Assembly (NCBI RefSeq): GCF_029931775.1
Contig: NC_079325.1
Coordinates: 21,371,461 to 21,435,460, forward strand
Source: Euleptes europaea
Lineage: Eukaryota > Chordata > Lepidosauria > Squamata > Sphaerodactylidae
DNA: 64,000 bases
Direction: 5' to 3'
Shown: in pieces, positions 1 to 12,320 of the stretch
How positions within the stretch are numbered: the first letter of the stretch is position 1
How the letters are laid out: each line of letters starts with the position of its first letter
The notes under the pieces: generated by a model
What the model was told of the DNA's origin: nothing
Seen by the model: only the letters and a program-made list of their open reading frames with translations
Databases searched by the model: none
Position numbers and translations under genes: made by a program

Positions 1-507
1 CAAAACCTCAGGAGGTTGGAGTCAGTGAAGCTCCAGCTGAAGATGCACGGTTAGGAAGAGGTGATAGGAAGGCAGGGTCACAAAAGGCTTTGTGTAAGTT
101 AAAAAGTTGTGGGTATGGTGGTTTTATCACATGGATTGCAACCTGCTTCTTAAGACCAGAGCTCTGTCACTTGCACCAAGCTCAGTGCATCCCAGCAGGA
201 GAGAGATGGGCGTGACATAGAATACTCAAAGCACCTCTGGCTGACTCAGGCCACCTAGCTCCATATTACCTACTTTCCAGGCTCTATGGTACAGAAGAAT
301 CTTTTTCCCAACGCTTTTAGCTGGAGATGCCAAGGACTGAACCCGGGACCTTCTGCCTACAAAGGGCTCTAGTGCTACGACTTAGTTCCTCTTTAAGAGG
401 ATTGCTCTGTTTTGAAGTTATGGTTGTTAATATACAACAGGTAGTTAGGAGCTTACGGGCTCACCCATTTGGAGGTATGCTTTCTCCCATATCAACTTGA
501 CAGGCAG

Positions 508-891
508 TTGAGAAGTACCATCAAGTCCCTGTTAAAGGTTCCATCTTATGGCAAGGCTAGATCAGCTTCTGCGAGAAGCAGGACCTTCTCTGTCTCAGCC
601 CCAGAGCTTTGGACTGCCTTCCTTTGGAGAAATTCACTGGGCTCCCATCTCGACTTGCCCGTTCTGCCTTTTGGTTGCTGATCTGTTTAGCCTGGTTTAT
701 CTCACTGCATTTTTTTTGTTTTGTTAATTCATATTTTTTTAATTGTGAGCTGCTGTGAGATTTTGAGAAAAAGTTTTAAATAATGAAAAGTGTTTCTTTT
801 AATTGGAGAATTGTAGACATGAATGGGAATAGAGATTGCATGTAGTTAGAAACACGGGCTCACCCTTATAAAGGGAGAAGTGACTTGAGAC
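508..891 (+). repeat. L2/Rex-like LINE 3' end plus flank, first copy of a duplicated block
   Basis: This lies in the ERLIN2 intron upstream of exon 1103-1192. One frame retains RSRTFSVSAPELW, resembling the FSVAAPRLWNSLP motif near the C-terminus of L2/CR1-type LINE ORF2. A TTTTAATTGTGAGCTGC-type LINE tail follows. The block recurs in the same orientation at 2933-3325, with similarity running about 130 bp past the LINE tail. Confidence 0.6.
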
Positions 892-1102
892 AGGGGAGGA
901 GGGCAAGCCATTTGCAATCTCCTCCTTTCTGCTGGGAAGTCAGGCAGGCTTGTAGAGGCTTTCCAAAGCTCTTCCATTAGAAACGTGCAAGTGTGCAGCA
1001 GGTGATTTAGTTTTGCCAGGTCTCTTACAGTAGCAGGAGGTCTTTCAAAAAGACTGTAAGAGCTGGTTCCTCTTGACACTGAGCTGTTCCCTTCCTCCGC
1101 AG

Positions 1103-1192
1103 AGGCTGAAAAAATAGCACAGGTAGCTGAGATCACGTACGGGCAGAAGGTGATGGAAAAGGAGACCGAGAAGCGCATCTCCGAGATTGAAG
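1103..1192 (+). CDS. ERLIN2: ERLIN2 internal coding exon (third from last)
   Basis: ERLIN2 is an ER-membrane SPFH/prohibitin-domain protein. With ERLIN1 it forms a large ring complex that recruits activated IP3 receptors to RNF170 for ER-associated degradation. This exon is preceded by a pyrimidine-rich tract and CAG and followed by GTAAGC. It enters in phase 2 (the first codon is completed from the previous exon) and leaves one base over. It reads [20 protein letters not shown] and on to ISEIE, nearly identical to the helical region after the SPFH domain of vertebrate ERLIN2. The earlier exons, with the N-terminal membrane anchor and most of the SPFH domain, lie upstream of the window. ERLIN1 is the alternative, but the last exon matches ERLIN2 better, and PLPBP follows directly as in human 8p11.23. 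Confidence 0.96.
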
Positions 1193-2932
1193 GTAAGCAG
1201 CTGCCTGGCTAGGGATTTGAGCAAAGCACAAATCATGGCATAGCTGCACATGGAGGAGAACGAAGTGGTAGAATGGGCTGTGCCACTTCAGACTGCTGGT
1301 GGGAGAATTACGTTTTCGAATGCTTCCCCACTGCAAGTTTAAAAAATAAAAACAGAACATCAGGGGCAGAGATTCTGCCATCTTTCTCCTTGCTGTGCTA
1401 GTTTTCTACTTACACAGAGTTTGTCTTGGGGGGAGGGGTATAGGGGAGCATTGAAGAATGTGATCCTGCTCTGGTGTAAGTTTGTGTCTGGGAGGGGCTT
1501 CCCCTTCTCACAGATGAGTAAACTGGGCCTCAGAAAAAGAAATCGGCCTGGTTGGCTCCTATTTATTTATTATTAGATTTATATCCCACCCTTTCCTGAC
1601 TACTGTCAGGCTCAGGGCGGCTTTCAACAAGAATAAACATTTAAAATACATATTATAAAATGTAAAACTTTATACATTCTAAAATTCAAAGAGGTGCCCT
1701 AGCAATAATCCGACAGGAAGGAATAATCATCGGGAAGGGACGGAGAAGAAGGTGAGGGAAAACACCGAAGCCAGCTAATTAAGTAAGGAAAAGTCTAAAA
1801 TGTTGAGTAACAGCTGATTTACGCCAGTTGTGTCTATGAGACTGCGGTTGGGCTGTGGAATCCATAACAGCTAAACAGGAACTGAACAGCAGCATCTCAA
1901 CCCTCTCACAAAGCAATGGTCAAAGAGTAAGAAGTCAACATAGTATTTTATAACCCGAAAATGCTTTGGATTTCTAGACACTGGATGGCTGATACAAAAC
2001 AAGCGTATTGTAGATCTGTGCGGGTGATGCTCAGTTGCACATTTGGTGACTCAAGCAGTCTCTGTGACAGAATCTTCTTGGAAACAGACGCTGCACTTGT
2101 GCGCATTGGTTTGTTCTCCCCACGTTCTTCTCTCCCAGTTCTGTTCCTCAGCTGCCTCCTCAATACCCTTTTTTCCTACATGTGCTGCTTCTGCAAGCTA
2201 GAAGAAGAATGGCAAATATTTTTGCTTCCTTGGCCAGAATCTTGGTTTTGTTCTGTTCTTCTAATACAGATTTGGGGATTCTGTACATGTGGCTCTAACA
2301 TATCGGGCAGTCCTGGATGTCCTGGCGTTCTGCACATTTATCGTTTTTCTGTGCAAGAAGAATGCATGAAATAAAACATAGCAAAAAGCACAAACAAGAA
2401 AATAATCAACCCTTATAGCCAGTAAAAAAAAAACAACCCCAGCAAACACTTGAATCCAAGCTCAAGCCCAATAAAAGCATTGCTCAGCAAAAGTGAATCC
2501 CAGGAATATACTTTGATATCAGTAAACTCTGATCAATCAAAAGGCTTGGATCCTGTTGAAGTACAGTGATAAAAGACAATTTCCTGAACCTTGCAAGAGA
2601 GGACGCCCTAACAAGCCACCTGTGGCCGCCATGGGGGCTATCACCAAGAAGGTTGTCAGTCTGGTGGAGGCCAATTGTACCTCCCAAAAGGAAGGAACCT
2701 CTCTGATGGGGGAGAAGTTGGGGCAGATTCAGCTGGCAGACTTCGGTTGGTGCACAAATCCAGCAGCTGCAGTGGTGTTTGGGAACGGCTGGTTATGTCA
2801 CATTCGCTTCCTGCCACTGTCCACCTGCAAGGAAAAAACAACAGCATTCAGCAGCTTGTTCCCTTTGTTTACCTACGTGCCCAGATTCTTGGAGAAATTC
2901 TTTGCCTGACCACCACTGAGGGAGCCCTGCAA

Positions 2933-3325
2933 TTGAGAAGTACCATCGAGCATTAAAGATGCTATCTAATGGCAAGGCTAGATCAGCCTCCGTGAGAAAC
3001 AGGACCTTCTCTGTCTCAGCCCCAGAGCTTTGGACTGCCTTCCTTTGGAGAAATTCACGTGGGCTCCCATCTCGACTTGCCTGTTCTGCCTTTTGGTTGC
3101 TGATCTGTTTAGCCTGGTTTATCTCACTGCATTTTTTGGGGGGGGGATTAATTCATATTGTTTCAATTGTGAGCTGCTTTGAGATTTTGAGAAGCAGTAT
3201 CAAAAATGTTTTAAAGAGCAAAAAGTAACATTTTCATTGGAGAACTGTAGGCAGGAATGGGAATAGAAATTGCGCGTAGTTAGAAATATGGGCCCACCCT
3301 TATAAAGGGAGAAGTGACTTGAGAC
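2933..3325 (+). repeat. Second copy of the duplicated LINE-plus-flank block
   Basis: Direct repeat of 508-891, offset by about 2.43 kb, in the ERLIN2 intron downstream of exon 1103-1192. By eye the copies agree at well over 80 percent, including the shared end TATAAAGGGAGAAGTGACTT. They diverge right after that, and the ERLIN2 exon itself is not present a second time. Confidence 0.65.
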
Positions 3326-4399
3326 GGGAGTCTCGTTTTGACTTTCCTTCCCTGCCGTGGAGATCACCCAGTACTTTATGGTTGTGACTTAAAGGGTTTC
3401 CCCTCCCTGTTTCTGTTGTTCCTGTTGTCAGGCAAGTTCCCAGACACGAGAAAGGCCCTGCCAGGCAGCCTCCGAGCAGCGTGTCCCTAGATCCAATTAG
3501 GTTCATTAAGGGCCTTGTCAAGCTTTGCAGTGGCTCCACCGTCGAGCCAATTAGCAGTTTACAGATCAGCGTGCTCTCATTAGGCAGTCCCCAGCAGAGC
3601 TCGGCTGGCTTTCTTTCTCATAAAGGCACGTTGCCAGGTACCAGGCCCTCGATGCAGCCCCATAGGAGCCGGAGGCCCGGCCGTGCCCCCTAGGCGAGGA
3701 GCGTTGGCGTTGTCCCAAACCATTCCAGCTGCCCTTAACAAGCTGACTGTGACTCGTTCAGCTGTCAGGTTTGGTTGCGGCTGCCCTCCCAGGAAGCATG
3801 AACAGGAATGACCAGCCTAATGGACTGATGTGTTTTTGAAACAGCCAAACACCAAAGGAAAATGTCAGGCTGGGTATTTTTTTAAAAGGCAGTTCTTATA
3901 AGGATTGTTTTTAAAATTGGGCTTTCTTGAAAAAGGGTTCTCAGCACGGTAGTTTGCAGCATCACTGAGTGACAGCAGCATTTTACAGCACAGGCTTTAG
4001 AATTATGTGCAACGAGTTGGAACTCGTCTGTTCCTGAGACGCATCAACTGGAGCAACAGAATAGAGATGTCATGTTTTAGAGGGAGAGCGAGTCGGCATG
4101 ATGCCCCTTCACGCTGTCCGACGGTGATTGCTACTTGTGGATGCCCCTCAAGACACCTGAGAACAGTTACTTTTTAACTCTAGAAGAAACTTTAGTTTTC
4201 TATTTGAAAAAATTCAAAGGCAGAATCCAGTAAGGGCTGTATCTCTGCACCTGGCCTAAATAGAGATTTGAGACTTCTGGACCATTATAATTGCTAGCTC
4301 TCAGCAGGACTGCCCGCCCCTGCTCTGGATGATGTTAGTTGATTCTTTTCATCATGCTGTTTCCATGTTGTAGTCCTTCACAGATGTTTACAGGCATAA

Positions 4400-4625
4400 A
4401 AGGTAAAGGTAGTCCCCTGTGCAAACCCTTTTAACCAGCATTCTATTTGTGTATTAAAGACTATTAAGGTAAAGGTCCCCTGTGCAAGCACTGGGTTATT
4501 CCTGACCCATGGGATGACGTCACATCCCGACGTTTACTAGGCAGATTTGTTTACGGAGTGGTTTGCCAGTGCCCCAGTCATCTTCCCTTTACCCCCAGCA
4601 AGCTGGGTACTCAGCTTAAAGATTA
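4400..4625 (-). repeat. tRNA-derived SINE fragment (squamate 'GAGCCCCATGGCGCAG' family)
   Basis: Reverse-strand 3' half of the same SINE seen whole at 27040-27330 and 31209-31516. It has the GGTTTGCCAGTGCC and TTTACCCCCAGCAAGCTGGG blocks but lacks the tRNA-like head. Its start is partly duplicated: GTAAAGGT...CCCCTGTGCAA occurs twice. Confidence 0.75.
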
Positions 4626-4972
4626 TTAGAAGCCATCAAAACCCTACAAAAACAGCAGTGTCGTTAGCAGCTGACTAGACAGGGAGTAGCTTCTGCTAAC
4701 AAGATTCTACCACCAAGCAGGCCATGTCCTTATATTTTGCTTCCTTTCCTCCTTCAAATTCTCTACCAACTACTGCCCATCAGTATCCTACAATTCCCAT
4801 CTTTCCCTCTTTTCAATCGAAATTACTCCAGGGGTGGGCTGGAAGTTACAGTCAGAAGTTGCCAGTCATGAAAATGCATGCCAACTTTTGAAGCCACAAG
4901 CAGATTTTAGAAGAGAGATTCCTGGATCGCTTGTGGCTTCCCTATGTTTAGGAGTTTCTTCTCTTCTGACAG

Positions 4973-5052
4973 ATGCTGCTTTTCTTGCCCGAGAGAGGGC
5001 AAGAGCAGATGCTGAATGTTACACTGCCTTGAAGGTAGCAGAGGCCAACAAG
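4973..5052 (+). CDS. ERLIN2: ERLIN2 penultimate coding exon
   Basis: The exon is bounded by ctgacAG and GTAAGA. Its first two bases complete an Asp codon with the single base left by the previous exon. It then reads [20 protein letters not shown] and VAEANK and ends in phase 0. This is the charged coiled-coil stretch of erlins that supports oligomerisation. Relative to the human protein I see only conservative changes (Arg for Lys, Leu-Lys-Val for Met-Lys-Ile). The two flanking introns are 3,780 and 1,887 bp. Confidence 0.96.
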
Positions 5053-5324
5053 GTAAGAAACCCAGTTGGGCTGCTAAAGTCTTGGGGCGCCAGGTGACCC
5101 ACGGTGTGTAGCTTGCAGACCCACAAGCTGGTCTAGTTCTCACTGAGGTGGTGAACCTGTGTCTGGGCAGTACCGTTTCAAGCAGAAATTTGCATGATTT
5201 AACAGCGCCTCCAGATGAGAAAATTCCTGTTGATCGAAAACTGCCTTGGCAGGGAGGTGGCCGAGCTAGAGCACTTCTTTTGATATTTAGATTCCAACAT
5301 CCAGGGTTTTTTTCCCCCTGCCTG

Positions 5325-5600
5325 TATGAACCATAGAGTTGGAAAGGGCCATACAGGCCATCTAGTCCAGCCCCCTGCTCAATGCAGGTTCATCCTAGAA
5401 CATCCCCGACAACTGTTTGTCCAGCTGCTACTTAAAGACTGCCAGAGATGGTGGGGAGAAAGCTCACCACCTCCCTAGGTAGCTGATTCCACTGTTGAAC
5501 AACTCTTACAGTAAAAACATATTTTCCCTATATCCAGCCAGTACCTTTCTGCCTTTAATTTAAACCTAGTGTTGTGAGTCCTATCCTCTGCTGCCAACAG
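5325..5600 (-). repeat. CR1-type LINE 3' end (diverged)
   Basis: Contains ATAGAGTTGGAAAGGGCCAT and ATCTAGTCCAGCCCCCTGC, the CR1 3' UTR signature on the reverse strand, then reverse-strand remains of the ORF2 C-terminus (CACCACCTCCCTAGGTAG, AACTCTTACAGTAAAAA). It is more diverged than the CR1 copies near 46 and 55 kb, so probably older. Confidence 0.75.
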
Positions 5601-6552
5601 CTATCAGAGATTAATTATACTGGCATGGTGATTTATGAAGGTTTTTTTTTTTAGTTTAGCTGTTAGTTGCATATTCTGTGTGCTTTTGAGTGTGGTTTTG
5701 ATGAGCTTGGGGGAAGATGGAACAGAAAATTTTAAATACCAGATGGTTCTCTCAGCTACGGGTATGCATACAGCCTAGGGTTTGTTTTTTTAAAAATGCC
5801 TTGACCATCAGGCAGAATCCAGATAAAAAGAGTGTATTGTGCTTTAAGTTCCCTGCAGAAGGATTCAGGTAAATGCACAAGTCCAGTTTAGTTCCCCAAA
5901 AGGAACCCAAGGAAATACCAGCTGTACAACTAAGTGGAAGAGTCCCCTCTCTCCCTTTGGAAGGCCCCCGGTTCAACTTTCGTCATCGCCAGTTAAAAAG
6001 TTCCGTGGTGGCGAAAGCTGAGAAAGACGGCTAAGGCCAGGGCCGTGGAGAACTAGTGCCAGACAGCATAGGCGGCAGTGGGATAGAAGGGTCAGCGATC
6101 CGATTTAGCAATACATTTTATATGCCTGTGGGGGTTTAAGCCCAAGGAAAGTGGCGTGTAGATTTTGCTTCCTGGCTCAGTCAACACGTGGCCAGACTCG
6201 TACCAAGAACCGGGTGCAGCAGCCAAGAGGCTGCTTCCACGGAAGCTGCTTGTACCTTTTTGTAGGGCCTCACGCTTCGTGCTTTGAAACACTAAAGGTA
6301 AATTAAAAGTTCAGCTAGAGAGATCCTCTACTATGGATTGCACTACAGAGGCCATAGTGTTTTTTACTGATGATCAGGGCAGTAGGCGAGTCTGGGAACC
6401 CCGCGATCTGAGGGCACTAGCTACCACCACCTTCCAGTATGTCTCCTTTTTCTTGGACCCTGCCTGTCAGTTATCTGTGCCACATGTCATAACCCAGCTT
6501 GACATCTTTGAAGAAGTGGGGGAAGTAGTCCAGGTGAAAGAATTCCTCCTCT

Positions 6553-6845
6553 GAGAGCCAGCATGGTATAGTGGTTATGAGCTGTGGACTCTAATCTGGA
6601 GAACCAGATTTGATTCGATGCTCCTCCGCATGAGCGGCGGATGCTAATCTGGAGAACTGGGTTGCTTTCCCCACTCCTGCATATGAAGCCAGCTGGGTGA
6701 CCTTAGGCTAGTCACAGCTCTCTCAGCCCCATTGACCTCACAGGGTGTCTGTTGTGGGGAGAGGAAGGGAAGGTGATTGTAAGCTGGTTTGATTCTTCCT
6801 TAAGTGGTAGAGAAAGTTGGCATATAAAAACCAACTCTTCTTCTC
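6553..6845 (+). repeat. CORE/MIR-like SINE
   Basis: tRNA-like head (AGCCAGCATGGTATAGTGG, with a GATTTGATTC B-box-like stretch), then the MIR-type core GTGACCTTAGGCTAGTCACA, then the TGTTGTGGGGAGAGGAAGG region and the tail ATATAAAAACCAACTCTTCT. It ends about 95 bp before the acceptor of the last ERLIN2 exon. Confidence 0.85.
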
Positions 6846-6939
6846 TTTTACTACACTTCTCTGGGTGGAGGATCTCCATCGCTGTCACAGTACCCCTGGC
6901 TCCTAACGTGCTCTTTCCTTCCTCCCCCTCTCCCGGCAG

Positions 6940-7128
6940 CTGAAACTGACCCCAGAGTACTTGCAGCTGATGAAATACAAGGCTGTTGCCTCCAACAGCA
7001 AGATCTATTTTGGCAAAGACATACCCAACATGTTCATGGACCACTCCGGGAGCACCACCAAACCTTCCGAAAAGCAGGCCGAAGAACTGAGGGAGGAGAA
7101 CTGGCTCGGAGCGGGAGACAATTTATGA
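6940..7128 (+). CDS. ERLIN2: ERLIN2 last coding exon with stop codon
   Basis: The acceptor is a long pyrimidine tract followed by cccggCAG. The exon opens [20 protein letters not shown] and continues [14 protein letters not shown], the strongly conserved C-terminal block of erlins. The QLMKYKA and [11 protein letters not shown] residues are the ERLIN2 versions rather than those of ERLIN1. After that block the tail ([16 protein letters not shown] and on to GAGDNL) no longer aligns well with the mammalian tail. It has similar length: 62 codons here against about 66 in human. The stop TGA is at 7126-7128. Divergence of this tail is common between vertebrate classes, so I do not read it as a broken gene. 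Confidence 0.96.
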   Translation: MKLTPEYLQLMKYKAVASNSKIYFGKDIPNMFMDHSGSTTKPSEKQAEELREENWLGAGDNL

Positions 7129-10100
7129 GTTCGAAGCTGTCCAAAAGGAGCAGCTCGGCCTCCGTTCAGCTGAGCATCGCGGACTCCACGCCACTCTCCT
7201 CAGTGTGATTTCTCTGTCTTGTGGGATGCTGGAGAGAACCAGTGGGCAAAACCTTCTTTGTGCTCCAAAGGCTGGCGGCAAGCGCACAAAGGGGTTTGAC
7301 TTCCTCCGGGATTTCCAGAATCCTTTGTTCTCAGCAGTTAGATTCACTGTTGCGTTTCCCCTTGTGCAGGCTGAGAAGGCGACCCCAGGGTCCTGCGTTC
7401 CTCTTCTTCGGTTGCCTCTGCAGCCTGTTTTAATCAAATGAGCACCTTCAGTTTCATTGGGGGGGGGGGTTAGGAACTGGGGCTGGAGAAACCGTCCCTG
7501 GTGAAAATCTGCGGTGTCACTTTGAATGCCACAGATGCAGTCCAATAGGCAGGTAATCGTGTTTCCAGTAAGTTCAGGCATTTTCTCTCTCTGCTTGACA
7601 GGGCTTAGAGGGCTTTGCAGCTCATTTTGTATAACGTATGCAACGGACTGTAGGTTTAACTGTCATGTGCTATTCTTGAAATGATTGAACACTTCGATTT
7701 CCCCTGTCGCGTGTGCTGCTCGCATACTCGCCCATCTCCAGGAAGGTGCTATGCTTCGGATTTAGAACACAGCCACACTACAAAGTGCAGACTTGGCATG
7801 GAGATTCATAGCATTAAATCGCCACACACTAAGAGCTCGTCCAAATGGTGCTTATTTCCAGATGCATCCCTGTAGTGTGTCTGAAGTCCATAGGCCTTCT
7901 GTCCGTCCGCTTCCACTTTCTACTCCTTGCACACGCGAGCGATGGAGGACAATTGGAAAAACCAGCATCCAGGTGGGGCACACAAGGATACGAATTCTGC
8001 ATTAGAGCACAGAAATCTGTACACCTGGGCAGCTGGACGTACCCTTTGTGGGCCACCAAGCACTACAGGTAACTTGAAGCGGGTGAGCCCATGGTTGTCC
8101 TGGGTTGCTGCTCTTCCAAGACCAGGCCTGCCTGATTTTTACTTTACCAAGCAGAAGGCATTCCACTAGCTGTTTACAGTGGCTTGCCTGGTGCTTGACA
8201 GCCCTAAGCTCCTTTTGAAAAACCAAGCAACTAGCAAAAACCTGGAGACCCAGGACCATACATAGCTGGCAGGTCATAAGTTGTCCAGGCGTCATCTAGA
8301 TAATAAACCAGCAATCAGATCCTATATTCTGTCCCATGAAGGTCAACAAAGACTAGGCCATTTCAGTGTCTGTCTAGAGGAAGGTGTGCCTTAGAATTTA
8401 GGGTCTTGGATTCTGTGCATTTTTACAAAGGGTACAGTGTTGGGCTGATGGTACTTTGCACCCGTTCTGACAGAATTTTGGCTTCTATGGGGTGGCTTTT
8501 TGAAGCGGTCCCATGAGCAGTGTTCGTGAGGAGGAACTTTTTGGACTGACCAACTCTGTTTTCTGGGGGCAGTGCTGTGAGCAAGATTCAAATCATGATG
8601 TCGCTTCCAAGTCCATTTCATCAGTAGCAAAACCATCTCTCATGTGATACCCTTGTTAGACTGGAAGGTCCCAAGCTGCATACTCTGGAGTCACTACCTT
8701 TGGCAAAGAGCCTGCTTTGCGATAAGTTCTTCCTAAATGGCGGACTTGGAGGTTTAGAAAGCTGCTCTGTTTTTCCAGCTGCCTTATGGCAGTCTGTGAT
8801 TTGAACAAATTCTGTGCGATGCAGTCAATACGGCTCTCCCATGTTAAATGCACGTGTCTGATAGACTTCAGCTCCACTCCTCAGAACAGCTGAGCACAGG
8901 TACATGCAGGTGAAGATCCGGTGAAGGAAACTCACTTAGCCTTGATCATCCTTACTGAAGAGTTACCCAGTTGGCTTGGTTTAGCAAAGCCCTTCATTCT
9001 TGTAGTCTGTGCACCTTTTCCTCAATAAGCTGACAAGAGTTGGAGTTGAGGGGTTCACGATTATCCCCATTGGCATCATGAATGCATGCATTTAAACCGT
9101 GGACAGAGTAATTGTGTCTTGCAACTTGTGGCATTAATGGCAATAATGGGCCATAATCTTTTACTGCTCAAACAGTGCTGAAGTGCCAAGAAGCCATAAA
9201 TGGTGGTCCTCAAAATGGCTTAGTACCACAAGTTTTTGCCACTTCCAAGCTGTGGCCTAATTAGTCCACCGCCAGGAACGAGCGGCAGCAGACAGACATC
9301 ACCTGGCTCGATTCTGTGTGTTCTCTTTTGGGTTGCAGATAGGTGGGACTTCAGAATCAACTTGGCTTCCTACATCGTAGTTGGGTTATACCACATTTCA
9401 TAGCTGCTTTAAATTCATGTAGGGGGGAAAAGACAATTTTCCCCCTTTAGCTCCTCCCTCCCCAGGCCATGGTCTTTTCAAAAACCTTACATTTTTTCTC
9501 GAGTGAGGGGTTACAGTGGTTTCTAGGATCAGAGGCTTGAAGATCCAAATTCTTTTCCAGTGCGGTTGCCACATCTGCTGAGTGAAGGAATTCTTCTCAC
9601 AGGTGGCTGCTCTTCAGCCTGTGCAAAAAAGGTGGTTCGATCAATCTGATAGATGGCCACACTACCGTGCACTCACCCTACAGTACTTTAGGGAGGATAC
9701 CAGTTGTGCAACTTCTGCCAATGTATTGCTGCTTGCCGTTTTGTGGAGACCCAAGTTTGGCAGAAAACAGCCACAGGCATGATGCATCTTTGTAACATGG
9801 AACTCGTGTGTGTGTGTGGGGGGGGGGGGAGTGACTTGCAAATGATCCGAAAATGTCCCACAACTTTTCCAGATGTGGGAATCAACTTGTTACAAAGCTG
9901 CATCTCTTCAATTGAAATGTTTTGGGGTTTGGTTTTTGCAATTCAAGTGGGACATGCCAAATTCCTCCAAAGTGAAATCTCATCATGGATTGACGATGCT
10001 CCCTGTGTTGTATGTTGCCCTTTTACGAATGAATGTAGACTTCTTTAAGTATGCCATGAACAGATCCTCCATGAGTACGAAGTCCAATAACCCCTAGTTT

Positions 10101-12320
10101 TGCAGCCAAGGCACAGTTCTTTATCCTTTAATATTAGAACGTGGTAGCAAACCAGTGTCTGGACTATACTGTTTGAGTCTTGGGGGCTGGGGGGCTCACA
10201 TACCAGTAATTGCTCAATTAAAAAAAAACCTTGCTCCTAGAAAACTACCATGTCAGGGGAACTAGTCTAGAATCCTTCTCTGACATGCTGACTTTCTTTC
10301 GTGCAGGAGATTTTATATATGGAGAAATATTAAGTCAGGTCCCCACCTGCACCATAAAGGGATGTAGTCTAGACACAGGTTTGCCGTAATGATCCAGTTG
10401 TGTTATGAAATTCAGTTGACGTTCACATGCAACAGAGCAGATGGGAAGGAAAATGTTACTGGCACAGCACAGCCATTTCTTCAGCTAATAGAAGTTGTTT
10501 TTTTTCCTTTGCCATAGTGAAGTGTGAAGCTAGTTCAGTAATAACATTGCTGTGGCCAATTAGCTTCACATCCATTGGGCTTTGTATATTAAGAGCTGCC
10601 ATCAGGTATTGCACAGTGCATGGTGACAAGCATAAACCTCTTTCTCCGGAGAAATCCCATTGAAATTCTTGCAGGATCAGTGGCTTGATTGGAATGGTGT
10701 GTTTTCTCTGATATGAATTGGCACAAGAGTACTTTTAATAATAAATAATAGGATTTAAGACCTTCATTCCTTACAAAAATAAGGCACGCCCAATAACATA
10801 TATGGAGAGACTGCCATTTTTGACAGAGTTGGAATTCGATCCAATCGTTGCTTTCTTTAGTACGTGCCCTTAGTGTTCACATATCTGTAAACCTTCAGTG
10901 AACATTTCCTCCTTAACTGGTATGAAGTGGGTATGGATTAATTTCTTCTGTGAAGCAACCCCAAAGGCTTAGGGATGGGTTTGAAAATGCAACAGTAAAC
11001 ATCTGTATCTTGAGACATTATATCTTTGTATGGGCAGAGGATGTTCTTGTGTGCTGAATTAAAGAATGGGAAGGGGGGTTGGTATGCCAAAAAGGCTTTA
11101 ATCTGTGTTATGCTTAGCTTCCCTCCCCAGTCTTCGTCTGCTAAGCAAGACCTTTTTTTTTAACTACTATCTTGCCTAGCAACAAAATGCGAGGGGGCGT
11201 TAGCATAGCCACACATTTGGTCCTCTGGGAACAAGGCATCAAAGTGCTAAGTAAGGCTTCAAGCTCTCATCAGAAATATGTTTGGATTCCTCTTGTGGCC
11301 TTCCTCTCCCCTTGCGATGTAGTTGTTTGTTTTTTCCATGCACCGCTCATCTACCAAAACACATCAGTAGTTGTCCGACTGCACTGCTTTGGTACGAAAC
11401 GTTCCTGGCGTAGAATGAAAAGGTTGGAATAACTTAGGCACTCAAATTGGTCTCTAGCTGTCGATTGTGTCTTCTTTCTGAATTTTTTCACTCCGACATT
11501 CAGGCTGTGTATTAATACTAATATCTAATACTGCAATAGAAGAAGCCACTTTTCATGTCAATGCTATTGGCAAATAAGATTATGCATGTTCAAAAATGTG
11601 AAAATGGGGAGGGGGGTCATTTAAACTTGGAGATTAGGGGAGGGAGGATAGCATTTGATTTTGTTTTGGCTCCAAGTAAACTGTTGGTAACTAACTTCCT
11701 AGTGGGTATTTCTTACTCAAAGCTTTTTTTTTTTCTACTAGCAAAAACTAAATTCCAGCAAGCCAAAGTGTATTATAATAATTTTATGACTTTGATGTAA
11801 AAATGCATAGAATAAATAGATGTTTAGGGTTTTTTAATTAGAGCTTCATTAAAGAGAACTTAAACTGCTGTTCAGCGAGAGACAGCAAATAATAATGTGA
11901 AAAAATATAGACCTAGGTGGGTCCTCCAGAAAACTGAATACTTGTCCAACCTATTAGGTACTGAGAGTGCAGTTTTTTAATATAAAGCTGAGCATTTTAG
12001 CATGATCACTGGTTTATTAAGAAGAGGATTCTTTCTACTCGGAGCCAATAGTGGGGTTCTGAGTAGTTCTTTATAATACTTTGTGTATATCCATTATTTC
12101 CTTTGAACAAAACACTGAATTCCCCCCTCCTTTTTCCCCCCTGTATGTAAGTTTTTCTTAAATTGAATGAATGTCAGTGAGAATCTGTCTGGCAAATAAG
12201 CTGCTATGTACTGATCTCTTGGGTTGTTCTTTTTTTGTTAAACTGTAGTATCTGATTAAACCACCCTATCAGTTTTGATTATTTATTGTAATGACCGAAT
12301 AAAACGTGCTACACTTTTCT
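7129..12320 (+). other. ERLIN2: Probable ERLIN2 3' UTR
   Basis: From the ERLIN2 stop codon to the AATAAA at 12298-12303 there are about 5.2 kb with no recognisable SINE, LINE or MITE, in sharp contrast to the flanking DNA. Open frames here are short, overlap on both strands and resemble no protein. The simplest reading is one long 3' UTR. A second AATAAA at 11811-11816 could give a shorter form. The extent is inferred; only transcript data can fix the ends. Confidence 0.6.
12298..12303 (+). terminator. ERLIN2: Likely distal ERLIN2 polyadenylation signal AATAAA
   Basis: AATAAA followed within about 30 bp by a T-rich stretch (ACACTTTTCTGATC). Beyond it the repeat density of the intergenic region begins. 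Confidence 0.5.

Larger units (their letters stand above)
1193..4972 (+). other. ERLIN2: ERLIN2 intron: content
   Basis: Besides the duplicated LINE block, this intron holds a short LINE-type tail near 1555-1640 (TATTTATTTATTATTAG followed by a CCCACCCTTTCCTGAC-like stretch), a tRNA-derived SINE fragment at 4400-4625, and a repeat-poor, moderately GC-rich stretch at 3480-3720 with several ATTA-core motifs. I recognise nothing in 1650-2500 or 3850-4390. Confidence 0.5.
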
